Below, piece after piece: positions 53,624-64,000 of a stretch of 64,000 nt of DNA; positions within the stretch are counted from its first letter, which is position 1; every line of letters starts with the position of its first letter. Made by a program: the position numbers and the translations under genes. The stretch is taken from positions 124,001-188,000 of the forward strand of contig OZ025867.1 of assembly GCA_964019425.1 (NCBI GenBank). Direction: 5' to 3'. A model generated the notes under the pieces. It was not told the DNA's origin. It made no database searches and saw only the letters and a list, made by a program, of their open reading frames with translations. This DNA is from Flectonema sp. DT1601 (taxonomy: Eukaryota; Euglenozoa; Diplonemea; Diplonemida; Diplonemidae).

Positions 53624-54517
53624 ATGGAAAACGCAGCAGTACTCGGAATTGAAATTGTAGCAGCGACTGCTGAGAGGAGGTTCGATGACAAATCAGAAGT
53701 AGAAGGTAAAGTTGTAATTCGAGACAATCAAGAACTTATTGATAAGACTACCAGCATTCGTCATGACTCGAGAGCCGTTTTGAATCAACTCGGAGGAAGT
53801 CTCCACGACTCAAGTGTCGACTTACGTGTTAAGAAATCATTCGATAACGGACTAGATGTAGAAGCCACACCTCTACTAGTTGAGGGAATCACTTTATGTG
53901 AAGAACGAGAATATCCAAAAGCAATGCGGGTTCTTCGTAAAAACAAAGAGATCCCCGGCACAGTTAACTGGTGTCGAACAGTTCTGTATTCCAGTTATGC
54001 GACATTTTTCCATTGTTCGAAGTTATATTTCCTCAACAAAGATCTTCAAAAGGAAGAAACAGCAAAATGCTGTGGCGGCACAACCGAAAAATATTCCGAA
54101 CTAGCTGAAGAAATGAGATTACTGATCAGACAATCACTAAAAGATTGTCATGAAGTTGCTGGGACTATCTTAGATGCAGATGAGAGTGTCAAAGGAGACG
54201 AATTAGATTTGATTTGTCAAATGTGTTTTTCAATCATGTCATTAGGAAATGCGTACGGTTTACAGGACGATCAATTTTTAGACCACGCATTGGGACTCGC
54301 AGGTGTCTGGGCATACAAGAGAAACACAGTTCTCGCACATACCGAAAAATCCATGCTAGAATCGAAGCGAATGGAAGATCCATTAAAAAGAATTACTGAG
54401 ACCATGGAAGGCTTATCAAAGGATATTAAAAAACTCGGTGACAATGTCAAAGGTCAGGGAAGTACTGCCGCTACAATATCGAATGTAGCTGTGTCTGTGC
54501 TCACTTCGGCTCTCTAA
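53624..54517 (+). CDS. hypothetical protein, 297 aa
   Basis: Single exon, ATG 53624 (MENAAVLGIEIVAATAERRF) to TAA. Mixed composition, no homopolymers, so probably a real gene. Predominantly charged and helical. A Cys pair (AKCCGG) lies at ~147. It ends in a heptad-like stretch (RITETMEGLSKDIKKLGDNV) and a hydrophobic C-terminus (AATISNVAVSVLTSAL). No signal peptide and no clear TM. I recognise no family; the KAMRVLRKNKEIPGTVNW and LDHALGLAGVWAYKR segments resemble helical repeats only loosely. Confidence 0.7.
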   Translation: MENAAVLGIEIVAATAERRFDDKSEVEGKVVIRDNQELIDKTTSIRHDSRAVLNQLGGSLHDSSVDLRVKKSFDNGLDVEATPLLVEGITLCEEREYPKAMRVLRKNKEIPGTVNWCRTVLYSSYATFFHCSKLYFLNKDLQKEETAKCCGGTTEKYSELAEEMRLLIRQSLKDCHEVAGTILDADESVKGDELDLICQMCFSIMSLGNAYGLQDDQFLDHALGLAGVWAYKRNTVLAHTEKSMLESKRMEDPLKRITETMEGLSKDIKKLGDNVKGQGSTAATISNVAVSVLTSAL

Positions 54518-54640
54518 GTAAGGTCCTTTCGGATCATTCGTTTTAGTTCGTTACATCTTCACGATAGAGTGGTTTTAACTTTTTATTTGTTTTCTATTGT
54601 TGTCGCAATTTCGAACATTCTTTCACACGCGACTCTCGCA

Positions 54641-54675
<35 letters not shown>

Positions 54676-54885
54676 GTGCTCTTCTTCTACCAGAACTTTC
54701 GATGCTTTCTACATGCAGACGAAACTGAGGTTTTCATCATAGTTTTCGCAATATGAGAATTGTCTTACGCTAATCGCATTGGTGTGTATTTATCCATTGT
54801 GAGCCCGCTTAGCTGCTGTTGAGTTTGCCGTTACTCTCACAGTACATCATTGATAATGTTTTAGTGGACTAACTTGGTAGAAATT

Positions 54886-54925
<40 letters not shown>

Positions 54926-54994
54926 ATAAATAATGCGTTGCCTCACCCATCCTTTTCTAAATAATATTTCGGATATTCCTCAAAGCTTGTTATC

Positions 54995-55034
<40 letters not shown>

Positions 55035-56821
55035 ATAAATGGCAAAGGTACCATTTCTTCTAAATATTCCATCTAAACAAGAAGTGATTGTCATTGTGTA
55101 TTTAACAAACCTGCTTTTAGCTTTCGGTTAAGCCGATTTACGGATCTTTTGTATAGTTTGAGTTAAAACAATTTTTTTTTTTTTTTTTTTTTTTTACTTT
55201 ACCCTGCCTCACCACTTCAAAAAAGCTAGGTTAATCATAATATTTTGTTGAATCCTTAACAAATAACCAACCTCGTTGCATTGAATTTGGCATCGATTTT
55301 TTCCATGTATTTTTTTTCGTTGTACCTACCTTACCCATTCCTGCTTTTTATAGGATTGTTCGGTAGAAAGAGAATTGTGGCAGCGTAGCTAACCTATTCC
55401 CCTTATTAGGATTTTGTGAAAAAAAGTAAAAAAAAAAAAGTAAAAAAGTGAAGTTAGCCGATTCCTTTTTTTTTCTTTTTTTAATTTCGGGAAGAAATCA
55501 TGCTGGGAGTTCTTTTGCGCCTCCTGTCGTGGTTTTGTGGGCAGGTATATTCTAACTCTCCACTCACACACGACATGCTCATTTGCTTTTCTGGCCCTAG
55601 TATGCTTTTTGAAGACATCGTCACCATCCCGGTAGACCTTGTTGAAAGAATTACCTCTGTTAACTTATCACTATTCCGTGTGACTCTGGGTAGAGAAGTA
55701 TTTCACCGACGGGGTGTGATTGCAACGTGTTAACGAGATTACGATTTTTTTTATAAATTTTTCTTTTTTTCTTAATAGCTCCCTCTCTTCCCACCCCATC
55801 CACCTCCCATCACTAGCTGAGCAATCACCGTTATCCTTTGCAGGCATTCATCGTGTGGTAATGAACAAAGATTTTTTCTTCCTCCCATTTCCCACTTGAA
55901 ATTAGGGACATTGCACATTGTTATTTTTTTCTTTGGCAAGTGAAAAATTGAAATCATATCAATGACAAACGTTAATTGTTTTTCTGCACTTGATTTTCTC
56001 CCTCGCCTTTTTTCTTGGGTATGTATCAAAGTGGTTATTTTGTCTAAAAAATATTTTTATATTGATCTTGGTCATGTACTGAGGCAGTCATCTTTTTTTT
56101 TTTTTTTTTTATTTACACTTTTTCCCCCTCCTGCCCTAGGGTTGTTTACCGTTAGATTGAGTCTCGGCCATTACACTTCTTGCGCATAAATTTCTCGACT
56201 CGTTCATACAACGTTGTAGTGATGTTTTATTTACATTTTTATTTCCACTTAATGGTTGTGATGCAACACATATTTTTACGTAATTCCTTTAGTTGGATTG
56301 TTATCATAGATTACTGAATGTTTAATTTAGTTAACCCTTGATACAATATTATATTTTTATGTCTTTATAAATTTATTCAAACATTTCAGCCCCTTAGTCA
56401 CATGTATTTAAAACTAATGTTAAATTTTCTTTATGTTTTTATGATGCAACGCAGTTGTAATTTTTACAAAATCGAACATGCATCCCTCTCCAAGGATGAA
56501 TGCTTGCGATCCTTTTTGTTGATGTTGGAATTAAAACTATTTCATCGGTTGTCATTTATGCCTCCTGATTAGTTTTGACTTTGTAAGGGACAAAAAAGAA
56601 ATCAGAGTCCAAAAAAAAAAAAAAAAAACTTCCCTTCTTTATACAATATTGATAATGGTATCTTTTTTTTGTGTTTATTTTTCTTTTGTTCTTCACACAG
56701 GTAGATAAAAACTTAAAGAGGGTTGATTACCATTATTGTTGTTGAATTCGTCACTTAAAAAAAAAAAAAAAAAAAAAGCTTAGTTAATTCCTTCCAAACA
56801 GCCGTTTTTTTAGCATAAATA
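54518..56821. other. intergenic, T-run-rich
   Basis: Four T runs of 30 or more bases. Fragments are shared with other parts of the window: GAGAATTGTGGCAGCGTA (about 55370, also about 48262), and the 260-bp family 3' part at 56394-56482. An ORF at 55500-55733 is noted in findings. An acceptor-like TTTTTTTAG at 56812 lies 9 nt before the PSP1-gene ATG. Confidence 0.5.
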
Positions 56822-57589
56822 ATGACATCGTTTCTCAACAATGTTCAGTTTAAGTGGGGGAGGACTGAATTGTTCACAAGTACTACCACTGCTGAATATG
56901 GTGAACACGTCATGGTTGAATCTGAGAACAAGGGATTTGATTTAGGAGCTGTGATATCTTGCAAAGAATTAGACCCGACTGATGAGAGCTCAAAAAACCT
57001 AAAGAAAATCTTCAGATTCGCAACATCGGAAGAGTCAGAGTATTGGGAAGGTGAAGTCGTAAAGAGGGAAGTCAGTGCGAGGATAACTGCAAACACCATC
57101 CTCCCTGAGAATAGTACGAACATAAGAGTTATTCACGCTTCATACACATTTGATGCGACTATGTTATATTTACACTACGAACCTTCCGGTGGTAGTATTA
57201 ACCTCTCTCCTTATATGAGTGATTTAAGGAAAGCATTTCCTGAGAGTGAGGTGAGAATGACAATGTTGGAGTCAAAGAAGGAAGAGAAAACAACTCCACC
57301 ACCGATGCCTTTTCCAAGACAAGCACCTCCAACAGCTTCGAATTTTGGGTACAAGTACCCTAACATGTATGCAAAGCAGGCAATGGCTAGACAGTATCAT
57401 CAGGCAGATCAACTTGACTATGAATGCGACATGGCTTTTATGCGTATGGTTTGCAATCGCGGACATCGTCGCGTCATGTCAAGCGATTCTTCGCACTCAA
57501 ATTGGTCCGATTCTGACTACGATATGATAGAAATGGTCTCGCCAGCATTCTACTCTCCGAGGGTTCCTCCTCCTACGGCCTGCTACTAA
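56822..57589 (+). CDS. PSP1-domain protein
   Basis: 255 aa, single exon. Residues ~8-147 match the PSP1 C-terminal domain pattern: VQFKWGRTELFTS, YGEHVMVESENKGFDLGAVIS, KKIFRFATSEESE, a helical EVVKREVSARI, then IHASYTFDATMLYLHYEPSG and LRKAFPESEVRM. The family pattern is V.F..G..Y...........GD.ViVET..G.DLG.V, then K.I.R.AT..D, then YTFD...L.FYF and FR.LV.dL...F..RIE. PSP1 was named from a yeast suppressor of DNA polymerase mutations; bacterial and protist homologues have signalling or RNA-linked roles that remain loosely defined. The C-terminal ~100 residues are low-complexity: Pro-rich, then acidic Ser/Asp/Tyr (SNWSDSDYDMIEM). Confidence 0.88.
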   Translation: MTSFLNNVQFKWGRTELFTSTTTAEYGEHVMVESENKGFDLGAVISCKELDPTDESSKNLKKIFRFATSEESEYWEGEVVKREVSARITANTILPENSTNIRVIHASYTFDATMLYLHYEPSGGSINLSPYMSDLRKAFPESEVRMTMLESKKEEKTTPPPMPFPRQAPPTASNFGYKYPNMYAKQAMARQYHQADQLDYECDMAFMRMVCNRGHRRVMSSDSSHSNWSDSDYDMIEMVSPAFYSPRVPPPTACY

Positions 57590-59518
57590 AATAATGGTTA
57601 CATAAAGTAGATTGCCGTTATTCATGTCGTGGGTTTTAAAAAAACCCTATGCGACAAACTTGCGATGTGTGGTAGTCATCAATGGGAAAAAATAAAAAAA
57701 AATAGAAAAAAAATAATAACAGCATGCTGAGTTCGTATTGGGGGACAAGTCTGGCGCCAGCACCTAATTCCAGCACCACCTACTCAGTTACGAAAAAAAA
57801 GAAAAATCCGCCAAAACATAAAAAATGAGAAATACTCTGAACGACACTCTGTTTTTTCCATTAAGGTACTTTTATTTATGAATAGATTTTCCGGTTTCGC
57901 AAATTTTGCCGAGTAGTAAAAATGTGTACAACGTTGCCGATTTTTATTTTGTTTTATTGTTTTTTTTTTTTTGAATAACTTGAAAAACGCAATCTGAAAA
58001 AAAAAAATTAAAACAAGAGCGAAATATCTTTTTCTTTTTCGTCTTGTTCTTGTTCTTGTTTATTTTCTTTGTTTTTGTTTCGTCTTCGATGTAAAAATGT
58101 TTTTTTTAGAAACGAACAAAAAAGTTAGCGGCACGGATAACTTCTTCGTGTACACAAAACCCTAACTAACAAAACGCAGCGAGGAAAAAAAAAAAAAAAA
58201 AAAGGGAAAAAACTACACTTGTTGTCAACACAAAGGTTTCCAACCGCTCAACTTTTTTCATACAAAAAAGAAAAATGCTAAAATAAACAAGCATGACCGA
58301 AATTAATATAATACTCTTCCCTCTCGGGGTCTGTAGTGTTTCTCAGCAAGGCATCTTTTTTTGTAGTTAAAATTTCGGAAACTTTTGTGTTTGGAAACAA
58401 AGTTTTTTCACAACCAAAAAAAGAAAAAAAAAAAAAAAAGAAGAAATATTAACATTGCATGTAATTGTAATCTCATCTTTATTTTTTTTTTTTATATAAA
58501 AATAAAATATTTTTTTATGTTAATTTTTCCTTTGTACCCCTTTTGTAGGAGAATTCTAAAATAATGTGGAAATGAATGGTCTTTGAAAATAAAAGTACTC
58601 TTTTTTTTTATTTCCTTCAAAGGGGTACACATGTGTTAATCTTTTTTTTTTTTAAAATAAATTTGCTACACAAATCGTAATTGCAAAAAAAAAAAAAAAA
58701 AGAAACCTTGAAACGAAATGGGATTACTTTGTCGAAAGTCGTCTTGCGCAAGAGTTTTTGTCACCAAGTCTAAAACTAAATTAAAATATATTTCTTTTTT
58801 CCTTCTTTTCTTTGCTTCTCTCTTAATATCGATTTAATAATCAATAATAACGACTCATTATTTTTTTTGTTTTTTTTCCCTCAATAAGTTTCTTTTTTTT
58901 AAATATTTTTGTTTGCTAATGTAACCTTCACCCCTTCTTTTTTGCTGAGCTACCCTACAGCAAAAAAACACAAACTAAAACACTATTTTTTTATTAATTT
59001 TTTTTTCCCTACTCCACTTCATTTTTCCCCCCATCTCAATCTTGGTTTATTTATACTCTATGGGAAAAAAAAAAAAGAAAAAAAAAAAAAATGCACTCTT
59101 CAGCTACACCTGGCTGGGAAAGTAAAATGCATAAACTCGCGTGCTGGAAAGAAACTATGCTTCTGTGTTTAACGAAACTGGCTGTGCGATTAGCGGCAAT
59201 GTATTTTGTTCTTTGTGACATTGTGACTTTTTTTTTCTTCTTTTTTTTTTTTAAAAAAAAATATATATTATGGTTGTTATGATTTTGACTTTTGCATGCA
59301 AATAAGAAAATTAAATAATAATTAGAAAAAAAAAAAAAAAAAAAAAAAATAACACAAAAGTCAGCGTTCCCCTTATCAGAAGCCTCGAGGGGGGGGTGTA
59401 AATATTAAAAATGCAAAATAATTGTCTGAAAATCCCTCTGCGGGTTGCCAGGTATCGATACTCCTTTTTATATGTTTGGTTTATCTTCTTGCAATGAGTC
59501 ACCGAATGTTCGGATCTC

Positions 59519-59554
<36 letters not shown>

Positions 59555-59814
59555 AATTATGTTTGTATTGCGTGACTTCGAAGACAGACTTTGATAATTA
59601 AACACGTGACAATTTAATTTTTGCATTCATTGTAGAAGGGAAAAAGGTAGTTGTGCTATGTCTTTTTTTTTTTATTATTATTATTCACAAACACAGTGAA
59701 AGTAGCCACACTCACTTCCTTGCTGGATGATGAGAGTACTTTCGAAAACTTGATAGTTACTTCAAAATATTATTAATTTTGATGCAATGCAGTTTATATT
59801 AAAACGATTGGATG

Positions 59815-59849
<35 letters not shown>

Positions 59850-60300
59850 TTTCTTTTGGGGGGATGGCCTGACAGATATAACTGGATAAGCGATCCCGTG
59901 TTATATAACATCCAATCGTCGTTGAGTTCTTTGTACCACCTCATCACCCTTAAACCAACTTTTCACATAATAAATAAGTCTTGTATAGGATAGGCTTACT
60001 GTTTTTAGTAGGAAAAAAAAAAAACAAAAAAAAAAAAATAACGTGCAAAAACCTTTATTAAGGTTCGTACACAAAAAAAAAAAAATGAAAACTGGGTTTC
60101 AAAAAAAAATATTCTGAACATTTTGTCCTGTTGTTGGGTTTACTTGTCCTTCTTCTTGCTTACTCTTCTTTCCCACCTTAGAAAGTCATCAGTCATCAGT
60201 CAACAGACTTGATAATCTACTGAACTTTCTTTCTTAACATTTGTTTTAACAAGAAAAGAAAAAAAAAAAAAAAAAAAAGAAAAGAAAAAGAGGGAAACTG
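57590..60300. other. intergenic
   Basis: Homopolymer-rich. It holds an inverted-repeat element at 58519-58640 and, at about 59585-59800, a diverged piece consisting of the last bases of the ORF at 49592 (ACTTTGATAATTAA) plus its downstream region. No intact gene is supported. Confidence 0.5.
58519..58640. mobile_element. small inverted-repeat element (TGTACCCCTTT ends)
   Basis: GTTAAT...TTTGTACCCCTTTTG at the left and CAAAGGGGTACACATGTGTTAAT at the right are inverted copies about 70 bp apart. No ORF; only one copy is seen in the window. Confidence 0.5.
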
Positions 60301-60764
60301 GAATTCCGCACAAAATTTTTCAAAATTCCAGATTTCAACACAAAGTTTGAAAAAAAACCGCCAAGCTCTCTCCACACAAAAACTCTACATTTTCAACCAG
60401 CCTCCAAGTTTCTGTAAATCACAGACGGGTTGGGCTGTGTATCTGGAAGTCTTACTGAGTACACAAAGTACGGTTTGTGGATCACCTCACGGAGAACTGA
60501 TCACGTCGTTCTAACTGAGTTTCCTGGTGAAGACTGTTTCTGACAGGTGCATTGAACAAGAACGAAAACAGGGCACGAAACTTTAATGATACTCCCTCAG
60601 GATCCTCAGCAATCCAATGGTACTAAGCACCTGGACTGACGGTTTCCTAAAGAGGAATTTTTTGAGGGGATTAAAAAAATATATATATCATTGGTGGCTG
60701 GTGGGGGTTTTTTTTTTTGAAACTTTTTGTGTTGATATCAAAAGGTAAACTTTTGTGCGGAATT
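60301..60764. mobile_element. MITE-like element, family B, copy 2 (464 bp)
   Basis: Ends GAATTCCGCACAAAA and CTTTTGTGCGGAATT are inverted repeats. Subterminal TCAACACAAAGTTTGAAAAA and TTTTTGAAACTTTTTGTGTTGA pair as well, giving about 60 bp of inverted ends. The GC-balanced interior has no long ORF. Shares its ends with 38712-38869. Confidence 0.7.
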
Positions 60765-61424
60765 AAAAGTTTTCCCAAAAAAAAAACAAAGACGAAAAAA
60801 ATAAATAAAGAACAGATGTGTGATACAGATTGACTTTCAAATTGCTTGGGAATTATTTTTATTTTACATTTTATAAATCTTATTTCATTTCTGGAATTCG
60901 TACTATCGGTACCTGTATTCAGAAAATGGGGAGGGAAAAAAATAAAAAATAAAAGTACTACGACCCATTGTATTTTATTTTTTGTTTTTATAAACTGTAG
61001 AGACAGAATAGTTTGTACTTATTCATGCGAAATTATTTTTTTTTGTGTGAATTTGTATGCCTTGAACGTCAGAAAATTCGTTTGTTGGAAAGCTCCTCTA
61101 ATTATGTGACTCTAATCGGGTCAGTATTCTAAATATGTAAATGCTATTTTTTTTAGTCTTTTGTCATCACCGGTAGTGTGCTACGAACCAGAAATATTTT
61201 CATTTTTTTTTTTTTAAATTTATTTATTTATTTATTTTGCAAAAATAGTTTTTTTTTTCCATTTTTCTCAAATTTTCCTTTAATATTTATTTGATTTTTG
61301 AAAGTGTGTAAAAGAAATACTATTTTTAAGCTGCAACGGGATACAGGGTATGGAGGGCGCTCAACTTGTAGTCCCCCATTTGACAGCACATACGTTTTTT
61401 TATATTTTAATAAAATAAATAAAA

Positions 61425-61679
61425 AGTAACTACACTCCAGTCATGCAAACTGGAATGACTCAGTCTCAACATTTGACTGACTTACTTCTACACCATAACT
61501 GATGAGAGAGAATAGAGGTAAAGAGGTATATGGATTACTCTCGAAACCTAAATAGTTACTTTAAAAGGCTAAGTTAAGCATCACCATAGTTCACTGTATC
61601 CTTAACAGATGTTAAACTATCGTTATGTTAACGCGATACAAAACAGTTGTATTTTACAAATTCAAACATTCAATCCCTC
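61425..61679 (+). repeat. 260-bp repeat, solo copy
   Basis: CACTCCAGTCATGCAAACTG to TTCAAACATTCAATCC; the 3' third is of the variant type also seen at 52240-52316 (ATCCTTAACAGATGTTAAAC). It is bracketed by CCCCCATTTGACAGCACATA (61373) and CCCTCATTCGACAGCACATA (61675). Confidence 0.65.
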
Positions 61680-62253
61680 ATTCGACAGCACATATGGGAC
61701 TTTGTAGATACCAACTGTTGGTCACTTTTCATTGCAACTAAATTTGGCCGAACCCCATATTCGATTTAGCCAGTTTCAAGTTGCTTTATATTTAATCATC
61801 GTATCTGGTTATTCCCTTCTCGATCCTCTTATTCTTTTTTTTTTTTTTTTAAAAAAATAAAATAATTAATCAGTTTTTGTGTTTTTTTTTAAACTTGTGT
61901 GTCTTGACAGATATTCGGGGAAATAATATTATTCTCCCGCCATAGATCTCGAAAGTAGCATTTGTTCTCAATAAGAAATATCCTATTTTTTACTGAAAAT
62001 GTGATAAAAGAAAAGGATTCTTACAGATAGTGATATTTTTCTTTTTCTTTTTTTTTTTTTTTTTGCTCTCCTCTCCGGGAAAAAAAAAAAAAAAAAAAAA
62101 AAAGAACTCTTTTTTTTTTTATATTTTATTTTTTTTATATTGTCATCCTACACAATTGTAACTCTTCGCTACAAAGGACAGCATCGTATCCTGAAAACAG
62201 CAGTGAAATTATTCCTGTTGTGAGCAGTAGTAGTCTGAACTGTCCCCCCTACA

Positions 62254-62366
62254 AGCTAAGTCGCGCATCACCCTTAGTCACTGTATTTAAAACTAATGTT
62301 AAATTATCGTTATGTTGTTTATGATACAACACAGATGTAATTTTTACAAAAACCGAACATACATCC
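62254..62366 (+). repeat. 260-bp repeat, 3' part only
   Basis: Begins CTAAGTCGCGCATCACCCTT and ends AAAACCGAACATACATCC. It is bracketed by CCCCTACAAGCTAA and CCCCTACAAGTTAA. Confidence 0.65.
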
Positions 62367-64000
62367 CCCTACAAGTTAATTATGTTCACGTACCACTGTG
62401 AGTTATTTCGCAATCGTGTACTATGCCGCTGACAGTAGAGAATTGGTTATGTGAGATGTCAATATAAAAAAGTATTGCCCATTCATTGCAGAGAAAAGTT
62501 ACTTGTGGTTGACAGTTCTTATTAAGCAGTCAGGGACGTGCTATTTTATTTGCAAATTCCATAGAGAACAGTCCTACTAACTGGAAGCTTTGGTAGTAAT
62601 AGGTTCTTATCTGGAACAAATAAAAAGAAATATTGGCAATGAGAAAAACCCTTTTAACATTTTTTTCTTTCTTCTCTGAGTGTGTATTCTCTTATCGGTG
62701 GTTGATTTTTTTTTTTTTTTTTTTAAAATTCTTTTTATTTTGAAATATAGAAATGAACTTTTTTTTTCCGAACTGAACTATTTAAGCCATGTTTGTTTTC
62801 CTATGCAATTGGAATCTTCCAAGCGTGTCTTGGCTTAATTTCTTCTCCTTCCTCTCCACCTCTTTCTCACTTCTTCTCTATCTTCTGTCATCTACGCCAG
62901 ACTAATATGTCTCAACGTTACTGTGTTTTTTTTTTTGTGTGCTTAAGCAATCTAGATCAGTAAAAAAACTGATCTGTTGTTTCCACCCTGATAATGCAAA
63001 TCATTGATGCGCAACTAAACAATGGGTATTTTATTTTATGTTTATCAACGACAATAGACTTTAGCAGAGACACTCCCTGAGCTGGTTTGGGGGGGAGCGT
63101 TTTTTTTTTTTTTTCTTTCCGCAATAGATGTCCGTTCAACGTCTTCTGGTCAATAAAAGATAAAAGAGATATCAGTCAAAAATTATTTTTTTTGCGACCA
63201 ATGAGCAAAGTTACACAACACGTTATTCCTGCTCGATATTTTTTTTTTTTTTTTTTTTTTTTTGGAAACGTGGAGGGTGCGTGATCTAACAAAAATAGGC
63301 AGAGGGATGCACTTCTTTTAAACATAAGGATGGTACTGCTAAATAGAGATAAACGTCTCTTTTACAGGATTTCCTTAATGGTACTACTTAATGATAAATA
63401 TTAATCCCAGACCTGGAATGGAAGGATCGAGAAAAATCAGAGTAAAAAAAACCCTTCATTTTACTTTTTTTTTTTCCCCTTCCACCTGTCCTCAAATGAT
63501 TTGCACCAAGAACTAACTAACCAACCCAGTTCTTCTCACAGGGAACCAGAGCCTCACTCAGGATATCACCGAATGGTCTCAAAGTAATGACTGGTGGTAA
63601 CAACCTGCTAAGTACTCTTTAATATATTTTTGCTCGATTTTTTGTTCTCTGGATTCTGCTGGACCAGCAGTGTCACAGTAGACCCTTCGATTAATTTTTA
63701 GTTTTAGTACTTGTCCACGGTTGAGCTGATTCGGTAAACTACAAGAATTTCTTTTCTCGGTTTAGGTGACAAGCACGCGATGCCAACCTCCCGATTTCGG
63801 ACGGAAATGAACCGAACGATGCGGCACATTAAAATGCCGCTTCGATCGGAGTTTTTACTTTTTTTTTTTTTTTTTGAAAAGAATTTTCAATTGTCCAGAA
63901 TTTGGTCGCAAAAAAAAAAATAATAATTTTGACTGATATGTATTTCCCTTTTATGGTTTCCTTTTTCTAAACGTACCTTGTCTTTGGTAGCAGCTACAAA

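Larger units (their letters stand above)
60765..64000. other. intergenic to window end
   Basis: Two more copies of the 260-bp family are listed separately. The repeat containing CAACGTCTTCTGGTCAATAA is at 63133, and TTTGGTAGCAGCTACAAA is at the very end. The 63540-63840 stretch has balanced composition but short ORFs only. No gene is supported. Confidence 0.5.

Overview
The window is nuclear DNA from a microbial eukaryote. It holds the 3' end of the RNA polymerase III largest subunit gene, a CCR4-NOT subunit, an HPS1-like BLOC-3 subunit, an F-box protein and two Dispatched/Patched-type membrane proteins. It also has short GT-AG introns (about 68-290 nt), ordinary TAA/TAG/TGA stops, and non-coding DNA crowded with A and T runs of 10-40 bases. 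A Ser/Thr kinase fused to a two-component receiver domain and a PSP1-domain protein point to a protist (amoeboid or SAR-type lineages would fit). I cannot assign a species.

Layout. 1-875: C-terminus of RPC1. 1704-3986: CNOT10 homologue, five exons. 4995-6009: small five-exon gene for a predicted N-myristoylated protein. 7792-8169: 27 perfect copies of a 14-bp repeat directly upstream of a class IV aminotransferase (8242-9135). 9803-10222: array of large palindromes. 11384-14475: HPS1-like gene, three exons. 14888-16804: F-box gene, three exons. 18591-22529 and 26932-30786: tandem Dispatched-like paralogues. 35187-36275: two-TM protein. 43390-45546: kinase-receiver fusion. 49592-51511: proline/threonine-rich zinc-finger ORF between two like-oriented repeats. 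53624-54517: orphan protein. 56822-57589: PSP1-domain protein. The rest is repeat-rich DNA with several small inverted-repeat elements and one dispersed family of about 260 bp.

The most interesting signal is at the end of the second Dispatched-like gene. Its UGA stop is followed by CGG, a 7-nt spacer, a 10-bp hairpin, and then 83 further in-frame codons with a PPxY motif. This is the architecture of programmed stop-codon readthrough. Other notable points: a gene-conversion-like tract between the two paralogues; every recognised gene lies on the + strand, and several start codons sit just 3' of a splice-acceptor-like AG; a minisatellite built on TATCGATA; and palindromes whose centre is inverted between copies.

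Functionally the genes are mostly unrelated housekeeping and membrane/signalling genes. No operon-like functional grouping is evident apart from the tandem paralogues.
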